From contig JAJRTX010000294.1 of NCBI GenBank assembly GCA_021545665.1, positions 1-10,357 on the forward strand: a stretch of 10,357 bases of DNA, written 5' to 3'. Under the pieces are notes generated by a model. It ran no database searches and was not told where the DNA came from. It saw only the letters and a program-made list of their open reading frames with translations. Source of the stretch: Zetaproteobacteria bacterium. GTDB lineage: Bacteria > Pseudomonadota > Zetaproteobacteria > Mariprofundales > Mariprofundaceae. A program made the translations under genes and the position numbers. Numbering within the stretch: position 1 is the first letter of the stretch; every line of letters begins with the position of its first letter. Positions 1-6,016 of this stretch are shown here, piece after piece.

Positions 1-80
1 AAGTGGAACTGGACTACAAACCTGTGCGTTTGCAACCCATGACAGTGGAGTCATTTCCGCCGAAGAAGAGGGTGTATTGA
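1..80 (+). CDS. sdhA: Succinate dehydrogenase flavoprotein subunit, C-terminal end only
   Basis: The frame beginning at base 3 is open and ends with TGA at 78-80. It gives about 25 residues, with the stretch VELDYKPVRLQPM and then ESFPPKKRVY at the end. This is the conserved C-terminus of the proteobacterial SdhA flavoprotein (family ending YKPVRL...PPKKRVY). SdhA carries covalent FAD and oxidises succinate to fumarate on the cytoplasmic face of complex II. sdhB follows 109 bases downstream on the same strand, which fits the usual sdhCDAB order. Only the tail lies in the window, so catalytic residues cannot be checked. Confidence 0.9.
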   Translation, partial: VELDYKPVRLQPMTVESFPPKKRVY

Positions 81-193
81 TGCGCAACTTCATCTTTTCC
101 TCCAATACTGCGGTGCCGCATCTGCTATGGTGCTCACAGATGCAGCGCCTTGCCTTGAATGAAAATACTTGCTGTGTTGAGTTTGGATTATGA
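80..193 (+). CDS. Possible 37-aa ORF overlapping both sdhA and sdhB
   Basis: An ATG at 80-82 overlaps the sdhA stop (TGATG), and the frame closes with a TGA at 191-193 that overlaps the sdhB start (ATGA). It therefore exactly bridges the gap between two core genes. An AGAGG-like Shine-Dalgarno lies about 8 bases before the ATG, inside the sdhA tail. sdhB itself has only a weak ribosome site (GAGTTTGG), so coupling through this ORF is plausible. The peptide has three cysteines (residues 18, 31 and 32), no clear membrane segment and no family I recognise. It could instead be spacer that happens to be open; both overlaps are the main argument for translation. Confidence 0.3.
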   Translation: MRNFIFSSNTAVPHLLWCSQMQRLALNENTCCVEFGL

Positions 194-900
194 GCGAAAT
201 TATTAAGCTTTCTGTTTTTCGTTATGATCCTGAAAGTGGCGAACAGCCATTTATGCAGGATTATGAAGTGCCGATGCTCAAACCGGGCATGAAATTGCTT
301 GATGCACTCAACCATATCAAATGGGAGCTGGACGGCACCTTAACCTACAGGCGTTCCTGTCGCGAAGGTGTGTGTGGTTCTGATGGTCTGAATATCAACG
401 GCATCAACGGGCTGGCCTGCATCACCCCAGTCGCCGGTTTGAAGCAGCCTGTGCATGTGCGCCCCTTACCCAGTATGCAGGTGATTCGCGATCTGGTGGT
501 AGATATGGATCATTTCTTTGACCAGTACCGGCAGATTCAGCCGTGGTTGCAAACAGAAACGCCTACCCATGAGCATGAGCGCCTGCAATCGCCGCAGGAC
601 AGGGATAAACTGGATGGTTCCTATGAATGTCTGTTATGCGGTTGCTGTACAACGGCCTGTCCGTCCTGGTGGTGGAATGGGGATCGTTTTCTGGGTCCGG
701 CTGCTTTATTGCAGGCCAATCGCTGGATTATTGATTCACGCGATGAAGCAACCGGCAAACGGCTGGATCAGCTGGAAGACGTGTTCCGTCTTTACCGCTG
801 CCACCAGATTATGAATTGTATGGAAGCTTGTCCCATGAAGCTGAACCCAACGGCTGCGATTGCAAATATTAAACGTCAACTGGTAGCACGAAAGACATAA
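190..900 (+). CDS. sdhB: Succinate dehydrogenase iron-sulfur subunit
   Basis: This 236-aa protein is the electron-transfer subunit of complex II. It passes electrons from FAD in SdhA through three Fe-S clusters to quinone in the membrane anchor. The N-terminal ferredoxin domain has C57, C62 and C77 around RRSCREGVCGSDGLN, with Asp at 65 where many homologues have Cys, as in E. coli. The C-terminal domain has C147, C150, C153 and C157 (CLLCGCCTTACP) and C204, C210 and C214 (CHQIMNCMEACP), enough for the [4Fe-4S] and [3Fe-4S] clusters. Length matches the family (about 235-240 aa). An in-frame TGA at 178-180 limits the start to the ATG at 190. It is followed by a convergent ppk2 with 58 bases between and no clear terminator. 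Confidence 0.97.
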   Translation: MSEIIKLSVFRYDPESGEQPFMQDYEVPMLKPGMKLLDALNHIKWELDGTLTYRRSCREGVCGSDGLNINGINGLACITPVAGLKQPVHVRPLPSMQVIRDLVVDMDHFFDQYRQIQPWLQTETPTHEHERLQSPQDRDKLDGSYECLLCGCCTTACPSWWWNGDRFLGPAALLQANRWIIDSRDEATGKRLDQLEDVFRLYRCHQIMNCMEACPMKLNPTAAIANIKRQLVARKT

Positions 901-958
901 GCCGTTCTTGTCACTTCAAATATTTATGTTGTTCAGGGAATCGCCTTGATAATACTTG

Positions 959-1870
959 CTAACCGATAAACTTACCTTTTCTTATTCGCGCAGCTTCCAT
1001 GCACTCGATTTCACGGGCTCCTGAAACGACAATGTCCGGGTTCGGGACATAATCAAGTTTTTTGTTTGTTTTCTCGTAGTTTACTGAATTGAGAATTACC
1101 CTCATGGCATTGAGTCGGCACTGGTGCTTATCGGTTGAGCGAATAACGACCCATGGTGCTTTATTGGCACTGGTATTTTTCAGCATTTCATATTTTACAC
1201 TGGTAAAGTCGTCCCAGCGTTCCTGAGCCTGAACATCTACTTCGCTGAGTTTCCATTGGCGCAGGGGGTCATTTTTGCGCCGGTCAAAACGCGCTTTCTG
1301 AATTTCCCTGGTAACGCTGAAATACAGTTTGACGAGAATAGTACCTTGACGAACCAGATCCTTTTCAAAGCCGGTAACACCACGCATGAACTGTTTGTGT
1401 TCCTCCGGGGTACAGAAGCCAAATACCGGTTCGACCATGGCGCGGTTATACCAGCTACGGTCAAATAATACGATTTCACCGCCACGAGGGAACTGGGCAA
1501 CATATTTCTGGAAATACCATTGTGTGCGCTGCTCTTCAGTTGGTCTGCCAAGTGCCACCACGCGGTAATGTTTTTCATTCATATAACGGGAGACACGACG
1601 GATTGTCCCTCCCTTGCCAGCCGCATCTCGCCCTTCAAACAGGATAATCATACGCTTTTTTGATTTTTCAAGATGTTTTTGCATCTGGATGAGTTCGGCC
1701 TGGTATGGTTTTAACTCCTCTTCCCGCAAGTGTTTTTTCATCACTTTGGCTATTTTTTCACGCTCTTCCATGTCTGTATTACGCAGTCTGGTATAGTCTT
1801 GGAGAATATCCTCCAGCAGGCACTGTTTACCATCGACTTCGATGAATTCCGGATTGTTCAATGTATTCAT
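959..1870 (-). CDS. ppk2: Polyphosphate kinase 2 (class I-type, single domain)
   Basis: This protein of about 303 aa is a P-loop kinase that transfers phosphate between polyphosphate and nucleoside diphosphates in the cytoplasm. The Walker A is GRDAAGKGGT (residues 80-89 from the chosen start), the Walker B is VLFDRSWYNR (FDRS at about 136-139), and the family stretches TQWYFQKYVAQFP and DPLRQWKLS are present. The sequence follows the single-domain PPK2 (P. aeruginosa type) pattern. An upstream in-frame ATG at 1903 would add 11 residues. I prefer the ATG at 1870 because GGGAG lies about 10 bases before it, while a TATACT -10-like box directly abuts the 1903 ATG, so transcripts would begin inside the extension. 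The gene is opposite in strand to sdhB and sdhE and splits them. Substrate preference (ADP or GDP) cannot be read from sequence. Confidence 0.93.
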   Translation of the reverse strand: MNTLNNPEFIEVDGKQCLLEDILQDYTRLRNTDMEEREKIAKVMKKHLREEELKPYQAELIQMQKHLEKSKKRMIILFEGRDAAGKGGTIRRVSRYMNEKHYRVVALGRPTEEQRTQWYFQKYVAQFPRGGEIVLFDRSWYNRAMVEPVFGFCTPEEHKQFMRGVTGFEKDLVRQGTILVKLYFSVTREIQKARFDRRKNDPLRQWKLSEVDVQAQERWDDFTSVKYEMLKNTSANKAPWVVIRSTDKHQCRLNAMRVILNSVNYEKTNKKLDYVPNPDIVVSGAREIECMEAARIRKGKFIG

Positions 1871-1903
1871 GATTAAAGATCTCCCGATTAGACGTCGGCT
1901 CAT

Positions 1904-1932
1904 AGTATAGCGATCAGGTTAGAATTTCTACA
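1904..1932 (-). promoter_or_regulatory. Candidate sigma70 promoter for ppk2
   Basis: On the - strand a TATACT box (1904-1909, 5 of 6 to consensus) is preceded after 17 bases by TGTAGA (1927-1932, only 3 of 6). It lies in the divergent gap between ppk2 and sdhE. Transcription would start near 1897, inside the longer possible ppk2 reading frame, which favours the internal ATG at 1870. Confidence 0.35.
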
Positions 1933-1984
1933 GGATTGATGGTTGAAAGCAGCTGGATCTGCAGATGATATGTCTATGCCTGAA

Positions 1985-1990
1985 TATAAT
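1985..1990 (+). promoter_or_regulatory. Candidate -10 box (TATAAT) for sdhE
   Basis: A perfect TATAAT lies 53 bases before the sdhE ATG in the divergent ppk2-sdhE gap. There is no good -35 at the right spacing (CAGATG at 1962-1967 is poor). The call rests on the -10 box and its position alone. Confidence 0.25.
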
Positions 1991-2043
1991 CTTATGCCTA
2001 TCTACTCTTGCCTTTGGACGGCATGTAAAAGTAGCTTGTCAGC

Positions 2044-2271
2044 ATGCAGTTGAAAATAAGGGTTCGTCGTTTGCGTTATCGACTAAACAGGCAGGGTATG
2101 CTGGAGCTGGATGCCTGGCTTGCACCATTGCTGAATGAAGATATGGATAATCCCGGACTTGTTTCTGCCATTGAGCTGTTGCTGAACTGCGAACCGCCTG
2201 AATTGCAGGCCATGATGCTTGGAGAGCTACCTGTGCCTGCAGAATTAGAAGTATTTTTAGCGCATAATTAA
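2044..2271 (+). CDS. sdhE: FAD assembly factor SdhE (YgfY family)
   Basis: This 75-aa protein belongs to the SdhE/Sdh5 family, small five-helix cytoplasmic proteins that promote covalent FAD attachment to SdhA and FrdA. The N-terminus carries RLNRQGMLELDAWL (residues 13-26), corresponding to the family hallmark RRGMxELD, and a CEPPEL stretch (49-54) matches the conserved CDDPDL region. The family RGxxE motif reads QGxxE here: the Arg next to Gly18 is Gln17, with Arg16 one position earlier, while Gly18, Glu21 and Asp23 are kept. Length is slightly short for the family (about 80-90 aa). Its position near sdhAB supports the role. The ribosome site is weak (AGTAGC). Confidence 0.85.
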   Translation: MQLKIRVRRLRYRLNRQGMLELDAWLAPLLNEDMDNPGLVSAIELLLNCEPPELQAMMLGELPVPAELEVFLAHN

Positions 2272-2299
2272 ACGTATTGAGCATGCCTGAATTCAGTCG

Positions 2300-2320
2300 G
2301 GATATTGGTGTGCAATATCC
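2300..2320. repeat. 8-bp hairpin between sdhE and rpe
   Basis: GGATATTG (2300-2307) and CAATATCC (2313-2320) pair perfectly around a 5-base loop, 29 bases after sdhE. There is no run of T after it, so it is at best a weak terminator or transcript-end stabiliser for sdhE. The rest of the 227-base sdhE-rpe gap holds the rpe promoter and otherwise nothing I can assign. Confidence 0.45.
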
Positions 2321-2431
2321 TGGTTAAAATGATGTAATTACTTGAATCTACGATTATAATCAAGTTACATGATTGTTTTCGCATGTTTATCAGTGCTGCT
2401 TTAAGACTTATTGACCGAACTGGAAAACTCG

Positions 2432-2460
2432 CTGAAACTGGACAAATAAGCCCTTATAAA
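2432..2460 (+). promoter_or_regulatory. Candidate sigma70 promoter for rpe
   Basis: CTGAAA (2432-2437, 4 of 6) and TATAAA (2455-2460, 5 of 6) are spaced by 17 bases, 38 bases upstream of the rpe start codon. It is the best sigma70-like pair in the gap and suggests rpe is transcribed separately from sdhE. Confidence 0.45.
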
Positions 2461-2498
2461 CTAGAAATCTGATCTCAATACAAAGGGGCTTTAAAATC

Positions 2499-3167
2499 AT
2501 GAAAAAAAATACTGTCATCGCACCATCTATTCTTTCTGCAGATTTTGCTATATTAGGTGAAGAAATTCGTGCTATTGATGAGGGTGGTTGCGACTGGATT
2601 CACTTCGATGTGATGGACGGTTCATTTGTACCTCCGATTACCATAGGTGACAATATCTGTAAGGCCATCCGTTCCTATACTGAAAAACCTGTTGATGTTC
2701 ACCTGATGGTAAATCATCCGGATACTCAGGTTGAAAGTTTTGCTAAAGCAGGTGCTGATATTATTACGGTGCATCAGGAGGCCTGCATTCATCTGGAGCG
2801 CACCTTGCAATTGATTCGTTCGCTGGGCAAAAAGGCTGGCGTAAGTCTGAACCCTGCAACACCGGTATCCACTATCAAACATGTGCTACATTGTACTGAT
2901 CTTGTCTTGCTGATGAGTGTGAATCCCGGTTATGGTGGTCAGTCTTATATCCATGCAGTAACCGACAAAATCCGTGAGGCGCGTCAGATGCTGGATGATG
3001 CAGGAAGTGATGCCTGGCTGGAGGTGGATGGTGGTGTTAATGTGGCAACCATTGAAGAAGTATCTGCGGCAGGTGCTGATGCCATTGTTGCAGGCTCTGC
3101 AGTTTATAATACTCCGGATTATGAAGCCGCAATAGCAGAATTGAGGGGGTTGGCTGAAAAAGCATAG
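2499..3167 (+). CDS. rpe: Ribulose-phosphate 3-epimerase
   Basis: This 222-aa TIM-barrel enzyme interconverts ribulose 5-phosphate and xylulose 5-phosphate in the pentose phosphate and Calvin cycles. The family motifs appear in order: APSILSADF (residues 8-16), HFDVMDGSFVPP (35-46), VHLMV (67-71), NPGYGGQ (142-148) and EVDGGV (175-180). The metal and catalytic residues correspond to His35, Asp37, His68 and Asp177. Gly-rich phosphate-binding segments are at 145-147, 178-179 and around AGS (198-200). Length is typical (about 220-225 aa). AAGGGG lies 10 bases before the ATG. It is followed after 126 bases by petA, which has its own strong ribosome site and probably its own promoter. Whether the cell uses it for carbon fixation cannot be told from this window. 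Confidence 0.97.
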   Translation: MKKNTVIAPSILSADFAILGEEIRAIDEGGCDWIHFDVMDGSFVPPITIGDNICKAIRSYTEKPVDVHLMVNHPDTQVESFAKAGADIITVHQEACIHLERTLQLIRSLGKKAGVSLNPATPVSTIKHVLHCTDLVLLMSVNPGYGGQSYIHAVTDKIREARQMLDDAGSDAWLEVDGGVNVATIEEVSAAGADAIVAGSAVYNTPDYEAAIAELRGLAEKA

Positions 3168-3185
3168 ATTTTTAAAGGTGTATAT

Positions 3186-3213
3186 TTCACATATCATTAT
3201 AGATTGATATTTT
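3186..3213 (+). promoter_or_regulatory. Candidate sigma70 promoter for petABC
   Basis: TTCACA (3186-3191, 5 of 6) and TATTTT (3208-3213, 4 of 6) are spaced by 16 bases in the rpe-petA gap. This would give a leader of roughly 75 bases before the petA ATG. A weaker alternative is TTGATA (3204) with TAGAGG (3227). No terminator is seen after rpe, so readthrough is also possible. Confidence 0.35.
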
Positions 3214-3293
3214 AGTTGCATACTGCTAGAGGTTCGCCCTGTTTTTCTGGAGCTATCTTTACGTATGTGTAATTACCAAGGGAGGAGGCATTT

Positions 3294-3893
3294 ATGGCAG
3301 ATCAGGCGGATCAGTCACGACGTAAGTTTCTTTATGTCGCTGCAGGCGGTTTAGGCGCAGTCGCTGCTGGCGCTACAGCAGTACCATTTATTGGCAGCAT
3401 GCTGCCGGCGGCAGATACACTTGCCGCATCAAAAACTGAATTTGATGTTGCAACAGTTGAAAAAGGGCAGCTTGTTGTGATTCAGTGGCAGGGTAAACCT
3501 GTTTTCGTGGCCAATCGCACTGAAGCATTACTCAAACAGGTGGATGGTCATGATGATCAGCTCAAAGATCCGAATTCTGAGGCCATTCCTAATGTTCAGG
3601 CCGATTGGATGGAAACACCCGAGCAGCGTAAATACCGTGCTATCAAGCCAGAATATCTGATAACGGTAGCCAGTTGTACACATCTGGGCTGTATTCCTTT
3701 GTATAAGCCGACGACAGGACGCAAGGACTGGGGCGAATCGGTACCTGATGACTGGTTTGGTGGCTGGCATTGTCCATGTCATGGCTCGTTCTATGATATA
3801 TCGGCGCGTGTCAGAAATGGTTCGCCGGCACCACATAATCTGCATGTAATGACATACAAATATCTTTCAGATACAACAGTTCTGATCGGTTAA
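3294..3893 (+). CDS. petA: Ubiquinol-cytochrome c reductase Rieske iron-sulfur subunit
   Basis: This 199-aa protein is the Rieske [2Fe-2S] subunit of the cytochrome bc1 complex. It takes the first electron from quinol at the Qo site and passes it to cytochrome c1 on the periplasmic side. The N-terminus has a twin-arginine motif SRRKFL (residues 8-13) followed by a hydrophobic segment to about 37, acting as Tat signal and uncleaved membrane anchor. Cluster box 1 is CTHLGC (C128, H130, C133) and box 2 is CPCHGS (C160, C162, H163). C128, H130, C160 and H163 bind the cluster; C133 and C162 form the disulfide. A very strong Shine-Dalgarno (GGGAGGAGG, 3280-3288) precedes the ATG by 5 bases. First gene of petABC, 17 bases before petB. 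Confidence 0.97.
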   Translation: MADQADQSRRKFLYVAAGGLGAVAAGATAVPFIGSMLPAADTLAASKTEFDVATVEKGQLVVIQWQGKPVFVANRTEALLKQVDGHDDQLKDPNSEAIPNVQADWMETPEQRKYRAIKPEYLITVASCTHLGCIPLYKPTTGRKDWGESVPDDWFGGWHCPCHGSFYDISARVRNGSPAPHNLHVMTYKYLSDTTVLIG

Positions 3894-3910
3894 GACAGGG
3901 GGAGGGGATA

Positions 3911-5128
3911 GTGTTAGATAAAATGATGAAGACGCAATTGTTCGCCTGGGTTGATCGGCGACTGGATCTGGGAGCCATAATTAAATCTCAGTTGACGGAA
4001 TATCCGGCTCCAAAAAATCTGAATTATATGTGGAATTTTGGTTCGCTGGCGCTGTTGGTTCTGGTACTGCAGATTTTGACCGGCATTTTCCTGGTTATGT
4101 ACTACAAGCCATCAGCTGAATTAACACAGGGTGGTTTCACCGTGGCCTTTGATTCAGTGGAGCGCATTATGCGCGATGTGAATTTCGGCTGGCTGCTCCG
4201 TTATATGCATGCAGTAGGTGCTTCGATGTTCTTTGTCGTTGTTTACATGCATATTGGCCGTGGTCTTTATTACGGGTCTTACAAAGAGCCGCGTGAGCTA
4301 CTGTGGATTATCGGTGTTATTATTCTGTTAATTATGCAGGGGGCTGCATTTTTCGGTTATCTGTTACCGTGGGGACAGATGTCTTTCTGGGGAGCTACTG
4401 TGATCACCAACCTGTTTGGTGCAATTCCGGTTCTGGGAGAATATATCGGGCAGGTACTGGTCGGTGGTTTTGCAGTGGGTGATCCCACGTTGAATCGTTT
4501 CTTCTCTCTGCATTACCTGTTTCCATTGTTACTGGCTGCAATTGTCGGTGGTCATATTCATGCCCTGCATACGGTACATTCAAATAATCCGGAAGGCATT
4601 GATTTACATAAGCCTGAAGAACAGATTAATTTCCATCCCTACTATACGCTTAAGGATGCCTTTGGCGTAGGTATCTTCCTGCTGTTCTATTGTTATATCG
4701 TATTTTTTAACCCGCAGTTGGGGGGGTATTTTATTGAAGTGGACAATTATGTGCCGGCAAATAATCTGCAGACACCAGCGCATATTGCCCCGGTATGGTA
4801 TTTGACTCCATGGTACACGATCCTGCGTTCATTCCCTGATAAACTGATGGGTGTGGTTGCAATGGGTGGCTCATTGGCAATTCTGTTTGTATTGCCCTTT
4901 CTGGATCGTTCGAAGGTGCGCTCAGCACGTTATCGTCCCATGTTCAAGCTTATGGTGATCATGTTCTTTATTGATGTCATCGTGCTTGGCTGGTGTGGCC
5001 ATTCTGCACCAACGCCGGTATTGAAGCTGGTAGGACAGATTGCCACCGCATATTACTTTGCTTTCTTTCTGCTATTGCCATTGGTCAACAAGATAGACAA
5101 AACCAAGCCAGAACCGGAGGGGATTTAA
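3911..5128 (+). CDS. petB: Ubiquinol-cytochrome c reductase cytochrome b
   Basis: This 405-aa integral membrane protein holds hemes bL and bH and both quinone sites of the bc1 complex. It is a full-length bacterial-type cytochrome b with about eight membrane segments. The heme-ligand histidines appear as two pairs spaced by 14: H100/H114 in the second helix and H201/H215 in the fourth. The Qo motif is PVWY (residues 294-297) instead of the mitochondrial PEWY; PVWY is the form described for beta- and gammaproteobacteria, so it is a lineage marker and not a defect. The start is a GTG at 3911, directly after a purine-rich ribosome site (GGGGGAGGGG, 3898-3907). ATGs at 3923 and 3926 are possible but poorly spaced. 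One base separates its stop from petC. Confidence 0.97.
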   Translation: MLDKMMKTQLFAWVDRRLDLGAIIKSQLTEYPAPKNLNYMWNFGSLALLVLVLQILTGIFLVMYYKPSAELTQGGFTVAFDSVERIMRDVNFGWLLRYMHAVGASMFFVVVYMHIGRGLYYGSYKEPRELLWIIGVIILLIMQGAAFFGYLLPWGQMSFWGATVITNLFGAIPVLGEYIGQVLVGGFAVGDPTLNRFFSLHYLFPLLLAAIVGGHIHALHTVHSNNPEGIDLHKPEEQINFHPYYTLKDAFGVGIFLLFYCYIVFFNPQLGGYFIEVDNYVPANNLQTPAHIAPVWYLTPWYTILRSFPDKLMGVVAMGGSLAILFVLPFLDRSKVRSARYRPMFKLMVIMFFIDVIVLGWCGHSAPTPVLKLVGQIATAYYFAFFLLLPLVNKIDKTKPEPEGI

Positions 5129-5129
5129 C

Positions 5130-5822
5130 ATGAAGATGAATAAAATCCTGATAGTTATGCTGGTTTTTGCTCTGCTGGGCTATGCCACGCAAGCCGTAGC
5201 AAGTGGCGGAGGAGTACATCTGAAGCATGCCACGGTTGATGTGTCTGATCAGGCGCAGATCAGGCGGGGTCTGACAGTCTTTACAGATGTTTGTATGGGC
5301 TGCCATTCAGCCAAGTATGTAACTTATCGTGGTCTGATGGATTATCCTGAAATTGGCCTCACACGCGCAGAAGTGGATGAGCTTCGTGGTGAAAACTCAT
5401 TGCTTGCTGGTCTGATATCCGAACTCAGCGTTGAAGATGCAATCGTTTCCTATGGCAAAGCTCCACCTGATCTGTCACTGATCGTGCCTGGCCGACGTGG
5501 TGGATCAGATTATATTTATTCATTGTTGACCGGTTATGTGCTTGATCATGAAGGTAAGGTTCCTGAAGGCAACTTCAACGAAGTATATCCAGGCAACCGT
5601 ATTGCCATGCCTGATCCGCTTTCCTGGCTGGATCATGATGAATCAGAAACAAAAGAGTTAGAACAGCAGGCTAACGATGTATCCGCATTTCTGGCCTTTG
5701 TTGCCGATCCGCACCAGAACGAGCGCCGGGCAATCGGTTTCTGGGTGATGGCTTTCCTGGTTCTGCTCACACTTGTGCTGTGGCGCCTGAAAGTTGAAGT
5801 CTGGAAAGACGTCAAACACTAA
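5130..5822 (+). CDS. petC: Ubiquinol-cytochrome c reductase cytochrome c1
   Basis: This 230-aa protein is the c-type heme subunit of the bc1 complex. It accepts electrons from the Rieske protein and reduces soluble cytochrome c in the periplasm. A Sec signal peptide spans about residues 1-25 (lysine, hydrophobic core, cleavage near AVA-S). The heme site is CMGCH (C55, C58, H59), followed by the family stretch YVTYRGL. APPDLSL is at 111-117 and the distal heme ligand Met160 lies in RIAMPDPL. A C-terminal membrane anchor covers about 202-219. The 230-aa length matches stand-alone c1 proteins, so it is not fused to cytochrome b. GGAGG (5116-5120), inside the end of petB, serves as ribosome site and the genes are one base apart, implying coupled translation. 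Confidence 0.97.
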   Translation: MKMNKILIVMLVFALLGYATQAVASGGGVHLKHATVDVSDQAQIRRGLTVFTDVCMGCHSAKYVTYRGLMDYPEIGLTRAEVDELRGENSLLAGLISELSVEDAIVSYGKAPPDLSLIVPGRRGGSDYIYSLLTGYVLDHEGKVPEGNFNEVYPGNRIAMPDPLSWLDHDESETKELEQQANDVSAFLAFVADPHQNERRAIGFWVMAFLVLLTLVLWRLKVEVWKDVKH

Positions 5823-5843
5823 ACCGGAATCTGCTCTGGCTTG

Positions 5844-5881
5844 AATAAGGCCCGTCAGCATGGATGCTGACGGGCCTTATT
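5844..5881. terminator. Strong intrinsic terminator after petC
   Basis: A perfect 17-bp inverted repeat (arms 5844-5860 and 5865-5881) with a TGGA loop lies 21 bases after the petC stop. The stem is GC-rich in the middle and flanked by A-rich sequence on the left and TTATTTTATT on the right, so it could work on both strands. It closes the petABC operon and shields the IS and defence genes beyond from petABC transcription. Confidence 0.93.
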
Positions 5882-5890
5882 TTATTCTGG

Positions 5891-5929
5891 TCGCCAATGT
5901 CCAGTTTGATCCAAACCACACATTGGCGA
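5891..5929. repeat. Compound hairpin between the petC terminator and the IS
   Basis: TCGCCAATGT (5891-5900) pairs perfectly with ACATTGGCGA (5920-5929). Inside them GTTTG (5904-5908) pairs with CAAAC (5912-5916) around an ATC loop, leaving a symmetric 3 x 3 internal bulge. It sits 9 bases after the terminator and 8 bases before the IS left end. It has no T-run and is not needed for termination. It may be a palindromic repeat, part of a former recombination site, or the end of the sequence that used to follow petC. Confidence 0.7.
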
Positions 5930-5937
5930 ACGGCAAG

Positions 5938-5963
5938 TTTCGGCCCAGACCGTGTGAAAACGC
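5938..5963 (+). repeat. Left terminal inverted repeat of the IS
   Basis: The 26 bases begin TTTCGGCCCAGACC and are the exact reverse complement of 7608-7633. Allowing one mismatch at 5964, pairing continues through GATTA (5965-5969 with 7602-7606). The repeat also supplies the -35 hexamer of the transposase promoter. Confidence 0.95.
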
Positions 5964-5982
5964 TGATTACTTATGGTATAAT
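5954..5982 (+). promoter_or_regulatory. Transposase promoter with extended -10
   Basis: A perfect TATAAT (5977-5982) preceded by TGG forms an extended -10. GTGAAA (5954-5959, 4 of 6) lies 17 bases upstream inside the left terminal repeat. It is 35 bases before the transposase ATG, which has a GGGGG ribosome site at 6006-6010. Placing the -35 in the terminal repeat is common in insertion sequences. Confidence 0.6.
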
Positions 5983-6016
5983 GATGATTATCTCATAACG
6001 TTGCTGGGGGATTTTC

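Noticed and set aside
2039..2284. 81-aa minus-strand ORF opposite sdhE
   Set aside because: It is the antisense of sdhE, whose family motifs are clear, and has no features of its own.
2448..2491. AAGCCC/GGGCTT pairing that would cover the rpe ribosome site
   Set aside because: The left arm lies between the predicted -35 and -10 boxes, so it would not be in the transcript; only 6 bp with a long loop.
4790..4801. Cytochrome b Qo motif PVWY lacking the catalytic Glu of PEWY
   Set aside because: PVWY is the documented normal form in beta- and gammaproteobacterial cytochrome b, so it is a lineage marker and not a defect.
5877..5937. Minus-strand open frame ending ATRIK and a TAA in the terminator, possibly the end of a gene cut by the IS
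   Set aside because: Only about 19 codons, much of it a palindrome that reads similarly on both strands, with the stop inside the terminator stem; no family recognised.
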